This document shows, piece after piece, positions 1 through 8,001 of a stretch of 38,416 nucleotides of DNA. The DNA lies in IMG/VR virus record IMGVR_UViG_3300025889_000333, positions 1-38,416 of that record. One strand, given 5' to 3'. The notes beneath the pieces are model-generated. The model was given only the letters and a program-made list of their open reading frames with translations. It was not told the origin of the DNA and did not search any database. Made by a program: the position numbers and the translations under genes. Position 1 is the stretch's first letter. Each line of letters opens with the position of its first letter. The DNA is from a virus.

Positions 1-159
1 TAAAAGAGGATATGCTATTTGTGATTTCAAAGTTATGTCTTGAAGAAACCCTGGATTTACTGTTGTTTTTTTACCTGTTGCACGATCAATAACGTCATAA
101 GGTCCTAATGCGACAGCACCACCACCAGCCTGAAACATTTTACGATTCAAAAAGTTCAT
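1..159 (-). CDS. Hypothetical virion protein, N-terminal fragment (cut by window edge)
   Basis: Only the first 53 codons are visible; the reading frame is still open at base 1. The start ATG overlaps the TAA stop of the upstream 798-aa gene by one base (TAATG), so it is probably translated by re-initiation. The visible N-terminus begins MNFLNRKMFQAGGGAVALGP. I recognise no domain. It follows two large proteins of internal-virion type, so a further tail or ejection protein is a reasonable inference, but the fragment is too short to test it. Confidence 0.7.
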   Translation of the reverse strand, partial: MNFLNRKMFQAGGGAVALGPYDVIDRATGKKTTVNPGFLQDITLKSQIAYPLL

Positions 160-2555
160 TAACTCTGTCCTTGTCTTGGAGCCAAAGCACCATAAGCACT
201 AAATGCAGCACCAAGACCTGCGGCTGTTGGATCTGTTGGTAATCCGTATTGTGAACCAATCTGTGTAGATGTCTGCTGATAACCAGGTAACATAGAGCCT
301 ATTTGTCCTAAGACTCCTAACGGTCTTTGTTGTTGTCCTAGTTGTTGCTGGTAAATTCTAGATAAACCAGTCTCAGCAATACCTCTACCGATACCGCCAT
401 ATCCAGCTAGCTCGCCTCTTTGACCAGCTCTAAGTCCTTCTTGAGTTGAGCCAATACCACCTATTTGACTACCGTATCCAGCTAACTGTTGTCCTAGAGC
501 TGATGCACCTGCACCTCTTTGTTGTCCTATACCAAGCATTCCACTAGCTAAGTTTTGTCTAGCTTGTGAACCAGCAGCACCATAACCCATAAGATTAGAT
601 GCAAGTTGTTGTTGTGCTGCAAACTCATCGCCTGTAAGACCTCTTAAGGTACTTCCTAGTTGTTGTTGAGCACCTAGTCTTGAAGTGGCTAACCCAGAAA
701 GTCCTGAAGCCGCAGCTCTTTCTGCCGCTCTTTGTCTTGCAAACTCACTAAGACCTGTTCTTTGTGCTTCGCTAAATCCTTGTTGTCTTATGCTACCTAA
801 TGCTTTTGCTAAACCTTCTCCTAGAGCTTCTCTACGCTCCTGTGCACCTAATCTTGCTCTACTACCACCAAAGGCACCAGCACTAATTTCACGGGCTCTA
901 GAGGCTATGTCTTGCTTATCTCCAGCTTCCATAACATCTTCTATAGTTCTTTGTACTACAGCATCTTCAAAAGGATTGTAAAACTGTTGTGTTAAACCTT
1001 GATCATAACCACCTACAGTTCCTCTAAATAAATCTTCTGATTCACCTAATCTACCTCCAAATTGAGCAGTGCTACCTATAGCCTGTCTACCCAATCCACC
1101 TAAAGATCTACCAAATCTATCAGTAGCTCCTGTGGTAATACCACGTGCCTGACCAATGCCTCCTAACTCTTCACCTAAACCAGTTTGTAATTGTTGTTCA
1201 GCTATGCCGTAGTAAGGATCTCTTAGTTCTTCAGCACGTCTTGACTGATCAATTGCTTGTTCAACTAATTGTCTGTTTTGTTGTAAGAATGGTTCAAAGC
1301 CACCAAGACCAGCTACTGCTTGTTGTCTTGCTAATAGCTCTAGTGGTGTTAATCCTGCTGTTTGTTGTAGCGGTACGTCTTGACCAATGAGGTTAGCACC
1401 AGCTTGTTGTAGTTGTTGATAGAAGCCAGGTTGGTCTTGTGTACCAAAATATAATGCTCTTACTAATGGATCGTTAAGATTTTCTTGTGCCGTTTGACCT
1501 AGAAGAACAGGATCCAATGCTCCTACAGGTGCAGGCATAGACTGTATGGGATCTGTGCCTTGCTCTTCAGATATACGATTAGATGATATTAAGTCTGGTC
1601 TTATAGTTGTTGCAGACGGAGTAGGAGCAGTGGTAACTGGGTCAACTGTTGGTGTGCTAAATGCTTGAACGGGTGTATCTGGATCAAATCCATCAGCAAT
1701 TAACTCTTCTCTTAATTTTTGTCGTCCTGCTAAGAATTCTGGATTATCACCAAAATATCCTGGTGCACCTGGACCAGAGATAGGCTTATTTTCCATAGTA
1801 GGCGGCGTTACGCCTGCTGAACCAATCATAGTGCCATCTGGCCCAATCATTTCTGTTGGTCTAATTCCTGGACCAAAGCCAAAGTCTTGTGGTGGTATTG
1901 GCCTTGGAGGTTTTGGTGGTGGATTGATGCCTTGATTACCTATAAGGGTTTGTAATCCTTCAATATTTGTTCTTGGATCTGGTATTCCAATTCTGTCAAA
2001 ATAATCTTTGTCAAAAACTTCTTGTCCTGTTGTTGCCACAAAATCATCCAATCTAGAATCTGGTCTTCCACCTCCAGCACCACCGATTGATGGACGTGGA
2101 ATTGGTCTATCATCAATACGAATTTGATCAGATATACGATTAGATGATATTAAGTCTGGTCTTATTTGTATTGGTCCACCAGGAGGTGGTGCTAGTGGCA
2201 CTTGAGGTATCGGTTGTTGGCCGCCAATTGCATCTACTCTAGGCCTTAAAAAAGGATCATCGGTTGGTGGTTGTAGAGGTAGGGGTAGATCATCTCTTCG
2301 TAATATTGGTCTACCAATAGGTCTTTGTGGTGGTTTTATCACCCCTAATTGTGGTGGTGGTGCTAAAGAGCTTGGCTCTTTGATAGCAGATATTCCACCG
2401 CCAACGCCTCCTACAGATATAGGTCGTTCAAGTCTTTTGTCTTTTACTCTTTGAAGTAAACCAGCTAATCCACCTTTTCTTCTTGGTGGCATAGGTGTTT
2501 TTTGATTGATGCTTTTTCTAACAATCGGCTTCATTATTTTAGATAATAGACCCAT
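159..2555 (-). CDS. Large Gln/Gly-rich internal virion or ejection protein
   Basis: 798 aa. The first ~350 residues are Pro/Gly-rich, low in predicted structure, with a basic N-terminus (MGLLSKIMKPIVRKS). They contain a duplicated segment IRPDLISSNRIS at about residues 131 and 316, encoded by a 38-bp perfect DNA repeat. The second half is Ala/Gln/Gly-rich and looks helical. It carries a stretch near residues 530-600 (YNPFEDAVVQRTIEDV, then SAGAFGGSRARLGAQ) that I recall as a recurrent motif of structural proteins in marine phages. No enzymatic motif was seen. Its start overlaps the upstream stop (TAATG). Role as a DNA-ejection or internal virion protein is inferred from size, composition and position behind the tail hub. 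Confidence 0.65.
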   Translation of the reverse strand: MGLLSKIMKPIVRKSINQKTPMPPRRKGGLAGLLQRVKDKRLERPISVGGVGGGISAIKEPSSLAPPPQLGVIKPPQRPIGRPILRRDDLPLPLQPPTDDPFLRPRVDAIGGQQPIPQVPLAPPPGGPIQIRPDLISSNRISDQIRIDDRPIPRPSIGGAGGGRPDSRLDDFVATTGQEVFDKDYFDRIGIPDPRTNIEGLQTLIGNQGINPPPKPPRPIPPQDFGFGPGIRPTEMIGPDGTMIGSAGVTPPTMENKPISGPGAPGYFGDNPEFLAGRQKLREELIADGFDPDTPVQAFSTPTVDPVTTAPTPSATTIRPDLISSNRISEEQGTDPIQSMPAPVGALDPVLLGQTAQENLNDPLVRALYFGTQDQPGFYQQLQQAGANLIGQDVPLQQTAGLTPLELLARQQAVAGLGGFEPFLQQNRQLVEQAIDQSRRAEELRDPYYGIAEQQLQTGLGEELGGIGQARGITTGATDRFGRSLGGLGRQAIGSTAQFGGRLGESEDLFRGTVGGYDQGLTQQFYNPFEDAVVQRTIEDVMEAGDKQDIASRAREISAGAFGGSRARLGAQERREALGEGLAKALGSIRQQGFSEAQRTGLSEFARQRAAERAAASGLSGLATSRLGAQQQLGSTLRGLTGDEFAAQQQLASNLMGYGAAGSQARQNLASGMLGIGQQRGAGASALGQQLAGYGSQIGGIGSTQEGLRAGQRGELAGYGGIGRGIAETGLSRIYQQQLGQQQRPLGVLGQIGSMLPGYQQTSTQIGSQYGLPTDPTAAGLGAAFSAYGALAPRQGQS
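1567..1604. repeat. 38-bp direct repeat, copy 1 (pairs with 2128-2165)
   Basis: A 38-bp sequence is identical at 1567-1604 and 2128-2165, both inside the 798-aa gene and in the same frame, giving the duplicated peptide IRPDLISSNRIS. A diverged version lies at about 2922-2945 in the neighbouring gene (peptide SIRPDLMP). Identity at DNA level suggests recent duplication or gene conversion. Confidence 0.85.
2128..2165. repeat. 38-bp direct repeat, copy 2
   Basis: This is the second copy of the repeat at 1567-1604, identical over 38 bases. It lies 561 bp away, in frame within the same coding region. Confidence 0.85.
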
Positions 2556-3958
2556 TATGCCATTCCTATTTTGTTGAACTGCTCAAAAGTTTTCATAAGC
2601 TTATCCATGTTCTTTGCACCTTTTTGTCTGTCAGGTTTGCCGTTTGGTATTAGCTCTATGCCAGTTTCTGTCTTTGTTACTTTAAATCCACCTAAACCAT
2701 TATTTGCAGCAGAAGTCATTACAAACTCACCATCACTTAACATAGCAGGTATATCATCACTTGTTCCTGTACCTGGACCTATGCTTGGACCACCCATACG
2801 CATATCTAACTCATTAGCCATTGCAGATCTACCCATGGCAAATCTAGGTCGTTCTTGTAATCCACCCATAGCTGCTTGTTTTCTGATGCCTAGGTCAAAG
2901 CCTGTAAACGTAGGAGCTGGCATTAGGTCTGGTCTTATAGATTGTCTAATGTCTTTCATGCCACCTTCTCTTTCTTTGTAAGATTCTTTTACAGCTTTAC
3001 CATAAAGTGCAGCCATAGCGGCCAAACCTGGATTTATACCGCCAAACCCACCACCTTGTATTGGGTTGCCATCTGCATCTACTTGTTGGTTACCCCCAAA
3101 AGCTCTATAAATACCACCGCCTCCAGGATCAAATCCTAGCTGGTCATCCATAAATTCTTGGAATGCATTTTGCTGTCCTGGTGTGCCACTAATGAGTCTG
3201 CTTATAAAAGATTGTTGATTGGGTTGCACTGTTCCAAAATTTGGATCAAAATAATCTTCACTTCCTACGAGCTGGTCATATTCGTCCATCTGTTGTTGAC
3301 CAGGACCCATGAGGTTTTTAAATAAACCTTTACCATCTTCCCCTGGCAATACGTATTCTTTTGCACCACTAAATCCTTTACCAATGTTTCCTAAAAGACC
3401 AACGCCATCATCACCTTTAAATACAAATTCTTTAGCAGATCCTAAACTTTTACCAAGATTACCTAATAGACCAACTCCATCTGAGCCTTTTGTTAAAAAC
3501 TCTTTTGCATTGCCAAAGATATTTCCTGTTTTACCACCTGTATATGATTTTGCGGGTGTAAATGCTGTTATTAAGTCGCCAATACCACCCTCGCCTTTTG
3601 CTATATTAACAATAGCTTTTCCCCTGTTATACATAATTGCAGGTCCCTGCCATGGTCCAGGTATTACTGCTGCAATTGGTGCAATCTTTTTGACTACTTT
3701 TTTTACTGATTTTGCTAGTTTCTTAAAAAAACCAAACTCTGCCATACCTGTTATAGGGTTGATAGACATACCTTGACCAACAGTGTATTCGTTAGGATCT
3801 AGTCCTACTGCCATCATTTCTTTTCTAATAATTTCTTGGGTTGCTGGAGAGATAACTGGTGGTACTACCATTTCTCCTGGTGCTACGTGGGCAAGCATAG
3901 AATCTTCTCCTCTTCCTAATCCTGCTATGCCTGTGCCTGAGTTGTCTATTCTATTCAT
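2555..3958 (-). CDS. Tail or internal virion protein with paired DGEFVM/PGEMVV motifs
   Basis: About 467 aa from the ATG at 3958. An upstream TTG at 3976 would add six residues but lies inside the preceding gene, with an AGG-type ribosome site just downstream of it. Two similar motifs bracket the protein: AHVAPGEMVVPPVIS near the N-terminus and PAMLSDGEFVMTSAANN near the C-terminus. They are a repeated signature in phage tail and internal proteins. Between them lies a Lys-rich amphipathic/hydrophobic stretch (FFKKLAKSVKKVVKKIAP, then AAVIPGPW) that could touch membrane. Four diverged repeats of the type GDDGVGLLGNIGKG follow. Probably a virion protein ejected or placed at the tail; exact role unknown. 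Confidence 0.65.
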   Translation of the reverse strand: MNRIDNSGTGIAGLGRGEDSMLAHVAPGEMVVPPVISPATQEIIRKEMMAVGLDPNEYTVGQGMSINPITGMAEFGFFKKLAKSVKKVVKKIAPIAAVIPGPWQGPAIMYNRGKAIVNIAKGEGGIGDLITAFTPAKSYTGGKTGNIFGNAKEFLTKGSDGVGLLGNLGKSLGSAKEFVFKGDDGVGLLGNIGKGFSGAKEYVLPGEDGKGLFKNLMGPGQQQMDEYDQLVGSEDYFDPNFGTVQPNQQSFISRLISGTPGQQNAFQEFMDDQLGFDPGGGGIYRAFGGNQQVDADGNPIQGGGFGGINPGLAAMAALYGKAVKESYKEREGGMKDIRQSIRPDLMPAPTFTGFDLGIRKQAAMGGLQERPRFAMGRSAMANELDMRMGGPSIGPGTGTSDDIPAMLSDGEFVMTSAANNGLGGFKVTKTETGIELIPNGKPDRQKGAKNMDKLMKTFEQFNKIGMA

Positions 3959-3965
3959 GCTCAAA

Positions 3966-4673
3966 TTATTCCTCAATACATTTTAACCAAAATACCAGTA
4001 AGTATCTATCTCCTGATTCTACTGCAAGTCCCCTGTGCATATGAGTAAAACTCGGAAAAATTAGAGCGTGGCCTGTAGGTAAAGGCTCGACTGTACCACG
4101 TTTCAAAAACTCAGTTCCGCCACCTTTGTACTTTCCAGTGTTCAAAGGAACTACCATACTTATATCAGCACTTGCATCATGATGCCAAGCACCTTGTTTT
4201 TTATCCTTTAAATTATAGTTGGCTATTTGTATTCCACCACCGTTTACGTGTCGATTCCAAATATTCAAAAATATAGGATTACCTATAGTATATATCGTAT
4301 GGAACAAGGAATGGAAGATTTCTGGGCAATTATCTTGAAAAGTTATTTCGGGTATTTGACGCAGTTCATCCTCATCTGGGTTGGGTTGAAACCCATGAAA
4401 TGCCTCTAAATTTTTCATTTCATCAAGCAATATTTCGCAAAACTTTTCTGAAAAGAAAGGCACTGTGTAAACATCTTTAAGGGGTTCTTGTATAATCTTA
4501 TCTAATTCAGTGTCTTTTCGTTGTGTGTCGCCTTCTTGTTTGTAGAACTCCATTATCGGTTCTACTGATTGTGATACAGCATCAAACGTATTTTTATCTA
4601 TATACCAGTCAGCAGGATGCTCTAAAAGTATGTTTTTGGTTTTGTATCTTAGATCCTCTGCTGTGTTGCTCAT
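3966..4673 (-). CDS. 2OG-Fe(II) oxygenase-like protein (fifth in window)
   Basis: 235 aa. The C-terminal half has the double-stranded beta-helix signature of 2-oxoglutarate/Fe(II) dioxygenases. The HxD pair is His164/Asp166 in GAWHHDAS. It is followed by a GGGTEF turn, a distal His in SFTHMHRG (His211 or His213), and a conserved Arg (Arg223) in GDRYLLVFW that would bind 2-oxoglutarate. The N-terminal ~110 residues are unrecognised. Such enzymes hydroxylate proteins, nucleic acids or small molecules; the substrate is not predictable here. Its start overlaps the preceding 108-aa gene by 4 bp. It stands apart from the four other oxygenase-like genes at 14.7-17.0 kb, among tail genes, so a virion or lipopolysaccharide target is possible. 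Confidence 0.8.
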   Translation of the reverse strand: MSNTAEDLRYKTKNILLEHPADWYIDKNTFDAVSQSVEPIMEFYKQEGDTQRKDTELDKIIQEPLKDVYTVPFFSEKFCEILLDEMKNLEAFHGFQPNPDEDELRQIPEITFQDNCPEIFHSLFHTIYTIGNPIFLNIWNRHVNGGGIQIANYNLKDKKQGAWHHDASADISMVVPLNTGKYKGGGTEFLKRGTVEPLPTGHALIFPSFTHMHRGLAVESGDRYLLVFWLKCIEE

Positions 4674-4996
4674 ACGTTAATTGTGGTGCTACCTGCTATA
4701 TTTATAGTAACTTTACCAACACTAGAAGTCATTTCAAAGCCTTGTGGTAGCGTTCTGTCTCCAATATCTAACCACTGATTGCCTGTATATACTTGTAAAA
4801 CACCAACAGTAGTGTTCCAAATAATACTACCATCATTAAATTTGAGTGTGTTTTTTTCAGGATCACTGATTTGTCTAATATTATCTAGATCTACAGCACC
4901 AAGGTTTATTTCTAGTATTCTTACTAATCTGTTGAAAATATCAGATGTGACTTGTTCAGATGCTAGTGGTAGTTGAGTCTGTAGTAGTTTGCTCAT
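4670..4996 (-). CDS. Small tail-associated protein
   Basis: 108 aa. The N-terminus looks helical (residues 1-40). The rest is a beta-rich segment containing TLKFNDGSIIWNTTVGVLQV and GNQWLDIG, resembling short beta modules of phage fibre or tail proteins. It overlaps the tail hub gene upstream by 4 bp and the 2OG oxygenase gene downstream by 4 bp, so the three are translationally linked. I know of no function; a minor tail component is inferred from position. Confidence 0.6.
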   Translation of the reverse strand: MSKLLQTQLPLASEQVTSDIFNRLVRILEINLGAVDLDNIRQISDPEKNTLKFNDGSIIWNTTVGVLQVYTGNQWLDIGDRTLPQGFEMTSSVGKVTINIAGSTTINV

Positions 4997-6861
4997 CTTC
5001 TACCATCAGGTTTTATATCTATTCGTGTTGCTCCTAATCTCCAACCAATACCAAGATTACCATCGTCAGTAGCATCATCGTCTGATTCAAACCTTAAAGC
5101 TATCTGTCTTGACCTGCTACGAACATAAGCTTGTTGTGTATCTGCACTGATGGAACTGGTTGAATTGGTTGTAAGAGGGTCACCTGGGAAGTTTCTAGTC
5201 TTAAGAACTATGTTTACATTACAGTTGTTGTCGTCTTGAATAAACTTGTAATCAGGTATAATTCGTTTGATAAAGCTAAACTGTTCACCATCACCTATAT
5301 CCATGTCAGAGCTTTCTATAAATACGTTAGTCATAGGTGAACCATCGTCATCAAAACCTACTTCTTGTTGGTAAAGATAGCCACCGTTTACAGCTCTCGG
5401 GTAATTAACAATACCAGAGTCTAACCAAGCAGTTCTTGTAAGTTGACCGTAAAACCATATCTGCTCTACATAGTTGTATATTACGTATCTATCTATTTCA
5501 TCTGAACTAGATGAACAATAGAACCAACCTACCTCACTTTTATCTTTAATAGTAAATGCATTTATTTTGAATGACTGTGTAAGGTTTATATCAGTAAAAA
5601 CATAGTTATGTACAGAACAAGGTAGTGTTTGTACGCTACCATTGTATGTGTAAAAGTTGTTGTAACTCATCCAGTAAACACCACTAGGAGTTGTTATTGC
5701 GGCTTTTGGACCTACTAGACCTGTTCCTTCATTTATTAGATTTATACCAAAAGTAAATGGAGGACCTATAAATTGCATACTATAAAGAGCTGTATCAGTC
5801 CAAACTAATATCTCTTGTCTAGCTTTTACACCACCAATAATTGATGATCCTGAAGATAATCTTAGAGACCCTGCTGTATTAGTAGATAATGGTTCAAAAT
5901 CTAAAGCATTTTCTTGATCACTAAATGCAATAAGCATAGGATCTATAGTTCCTGTTCTTGCTGAACCAGATATAGGATCACAACCTAAAACAATAAGATG
6001 TCTGTCTTTTTCTGAAGTTATAACCTGTAAACTTTTTGTTGGTACTAAATTAGCACCAGAGATACCTGATAGTTCTACAGCTCTAGCTGATAATCCATCT
6101 TCTTCAGTCCACTTGTAAATACCACCGTTTCTTTGATTTATAATTAAATCTTCACCAAAGTTATCATGAGTCCATAGTCTTAACTGATTAGTGTTGCTTA
6201 AAGATGATGTACTGCCAAAAGTTCCTAATCCCCAACCATTTATACCCCAGCCAGTTCCAGGTATATATATATCTAAGCCCACACTTACTTGGTAAGCACC
6301 AACAACTGAAGATCCACCATTTCCAGTATCTGATGAATTTGCTGTAACAGTAACACCAGAAGTATTTTTTGCTTCTATAGTATAGCTATTGTCATTGACT
6401 ATAGTCGCTATCTGATACTCTTGATTTAATACATTTGAGTTTATGTTACCACCTAATGATACAGCACCTGAAAATGTTACAAAATCATTCTGAACAGCAC
6501 CATGAGCAGTATCAGTTACCGTAATAGTTGCATCTCCATTGGTTGCAGAAAAAGTTACATCACCAGCAGATGTAGTAGATCGTATAGGCGTAATATCATT
6601 GAAAGCACCACCAGATTCTACATAATATTTCCAAGTTGTACCTAAACCTAAAAATTTAGTACCTTCTAAAGAAATCCATGGATGTAAAGCCCTAGCTGTG
6701 CCTAAATATGTATTAATGGTAAGTTTTTGCCAACCACCAAACTTTTCTGGTCTGCCTTTTCGAAAACGTACTAAATTACAATCAAACCAACCGCCTTCGT
6801 TATCGTAAGCTGTTCCCTCTCTGTTGATACCTGGTCTAAATGTAAGCTTCTGCAACGGCAT
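4993..6861 (-). CDS. Tail hub/tube protein of P22 gp10 or T7 gp12 type
   Basis: 622 aa, mostly predicted beta structure with many Gly/Asn/Ser/Trp. The N-terminus (LTFRPGINREGTAYDNEGGW, then NLVRFRKGRPEKFGGW) is the characteristic opening of the large tail-tube/hub protein in short-tailed marine phages. It is the counterpart of P22 gp10 or T7 gp12, which forms the nozzle below the portal/adaptor. Repeated blade-like segments (LLIVLGCD, EILVWTDTALYSMQF, GVYWMSYNNFYTYNG) suggest a beta-propeller. It sits directly downstream of the endolysin, with 2 bp between stop and start. Assignment to this family is by pattern recognition; which of the two reference proteins is closer cannot be decided here. 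Confidence 0.8.
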   Translation of the reverse strand: MPLQKLTFRPGINREGTAYDNEGGWFDCNLVRFRKGRPEKFGGWQKLTINTYLGTARALHPWISLEGTKFLGLGTTWKYYVESGGAFNDITPIRSTTSAGDVTFSATNGDATITVTDTAHGAVQNDFVTFSGAVSLGGNINSNVLNQEYQIATIVNDNSYTIEAKNTSGVTVTANSSDTGNGGSSVVGAYQVSVGLDIYIPGTGWGINGWGLGTFGSTSSLSNTNQLRLWTHDNFGEDLIINQRNGGIYKWTEEDGLSARAVELSGISGANLVPTKSLQVITSEKDRHLIVLGCDPISGSARTGTIDPMLIAFSDQENALDFEPLSTNTAGSLRLSSGSSIIGGVKARQEILVWTDTALYSMQFIGPPFTFGINLINEGTGLVGPKAAITTPSGVYWMSYNNFYTYNGSVQTLPCSVHNYVFTDINLTQSFKINAFTIKDKSEVGWFYCSSSSDEIDRYVIYNYVEQIWFYGQLTRTAWLDSGIVNYPRAVNGGYLYQQEVGFDDDGSPMTNVFIESSDMDIGDGEQFSFIKRIIPDYKFIQDDNNCNVNIVLKTRNFPGDPLTTNSTSSISADTQQAYVRSRSRQIALRFESDDDATDDGNLGIGWRLGATRIDIKPDGRR

Positions 6862-6863
6862 GG

Positions 6864-7307
6864 TTATACCTCATGCCATTCTTTGCCTTCAAACAACAAA
6901 GATTCTGCTTCTCTTCTTCTTATAAGTCCCTGTAATACTTTGCCACCAGCTTTATTCCAGCGTTTAATTTGTGCTGGTACACCTTCATAATCTTTAGCGT
7001 TTAGAACTTTTAACAAAGTTGAGGCTTTTAAATTTGCAGGTCCTAAATTAAATACCCAAGAAACTAGTGCATCAAACTGATTTTGTTCTAGATCAACTTC
7101 TACAAGATCATTTACATATCCTTCGTATTCTTCCATTTCATGTAACAATAAATTATCAGCATCTTCTTGTTTCATTGTATCGCCTTCTTTTACATTCTTG
7201 GTAGAACCATATCCTATAGTCCATACTCCAGCTGCACATTTGTAAGCTTCAAGCTCACAACCTTCAAACTTCTTAATAAGAGCTAAACCTTCTTGTGAAA
7301 TTTTCAT
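6864..7307 (-). CDS. Endolysin, GH24 (T4/P22-type) lysozyme
   Basis: 147 aa from the ATG at 7307, chosen because AAGGAG lies 7 bases upstream; longer forms run into the holin gene. It cleaves the beta-1,4 bond of peptidoglycan. The GH24 catalytic triad is visible with correct spacing: Glu15 in KKFEG, Cys24, and Thr30 in WTIGYGST. This makes it the E-C-T subtype, with Cys in place of the T4 Asp. The family hallmarks FNLGPANLKASTLL and IKRWNKAGGKVLQGLIRRR follow. No signal peptide or anchor is present, so access to the wall needs the holin encoded immediately upstream. Length matches phage lysozymes. Confidence 0.95.
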   Translation of the reverse strand: MKISQEGLALIKKFEGCELEAYKCAAGVWTIGYGSTKNVKEGDTMKQEDADNLLLHEMEEYEGYVNDLVEVDLEQNQFDALVSWVFNLGPANLKASTLLKVLNAKDYEGVPAQIKRWNKAGGKVLQGLIRRREAESLLFEGKEWHEV

Positions 7308-7308
7308 C

Positions 7309-7788
7309 TTATTCTCCTTTGTTGGATGTGTTAGATGCTCCAAAATAGAACGAAATAATTGCACTAGCTAATCCTCCAAGATAACCCAAAACAAGATTTA
7401 TTAAAGCTTCGGAGTTTTGTTCTGGCGGTTGTAACGTAACCAAAAATATATAACCTAAAAAGCCACCTATAGTTGCTATACCAATTATTCTTGCAGTCCA
7501 ATCTTTGCTAAACATACCTCTAGCATTTTGTTTGTCTTGAGTTTCTAGTTTGAATACATCTACTTCGAGCTCTTTCATTTGAACTTCGAATTGTTGTTCA
7601 GCTTTCTTGAGTTCTAACATTTGTTCTGGTGTAGCGTTTTGTATTGCTCTTTCTATTGATTTCTGATCATTTGGTACACCCAGAACATCTGCAATCATGT
7701 TTGCAGCCATGCCTCCCATAGGTCCACCTATTGCTGTTCCTAATGTAGGGGCTACAGCACCTACTATGTTTTTAAGTAATCCCTTCAT
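7309..7788 (-). CDS. Three-transmembrane holin (gene-transfer-agent type)
   Basis: 159 aa. It has hydrophobic segments at about 7-35 (Gly-rich), 100-119 and 128-149, separated by a charged helical region rich in Glu/Lys/Gln (58-90). This matches the three-TM holin family known from gene-transfer agents and many marine phages. The protein would form the inner-membrane lesion that releases the endolysin. It overlaps the XhlA-like gene by 4 bp (ATGA), and the endolysin start lies only 2 bp beyond its stop. A compact lysis cassette is therefore clear. Confidence 0.85.
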   Translation of the reverse strand: MKGLLKNIVGAVAPTLGTAIGGPMGGMAANMIADVLGVPNDQKSIERAIQNATPEQMLELKKAEQQFEVQMKELEVDVFKLETQDKQNARGMFSKDWTARIIGIATIGGFLGYIFLVTLQPPEQNSEALINLVLGYLGGLASAIISFYFGASNTSNKGE

Positions 7789-8000
7789 ACCATCACCATA
7801 TTTACTACTACTGCTATAAATAAAGCACCTAAAAAACCAAAAACACCAAAGGTAGTAGCTTTGATAGTTGAATTTATATGAGTAATTTCTTCTTTAATAT
7901 CAGAAAATTCATTAAATGCGGTTTTCCAACGCTCGTGCGAAATTGTTTCTAGCTTTGTAAGTCTTGCTACTAAATCGTTTGTAGTTATTTCTTGTTTCAT
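7785..8000 (-). CDS. XhlA-like coiled-coil/membrane lysis accessory protein
   Basis: 71 aa. An N-terminal coiled coil with heptad-like spacing (residues ~5-45, including LVARLTKLETISHERW) precedes one C-terminal transmembrane helix (50-70). This is the architecture of the XhlA/hemolysin family that cooperates with holins. It starts one base after the stop of the cyclase gene (TAATATG) and overlaps the holin by 4 bp, so the sensory/curli genes and the lysis genes are translationally contiguous. The family assignment rests on architecture only. Confidence 0.6.
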   Translation of the reverse strand: MKQEITTNDLVARLTKLETISHERWKTAFNEFSDIKEEITHINSTIKATTFGVFGFLGALFIAVVVNMVMV

Positions 8001-8001
8001 A

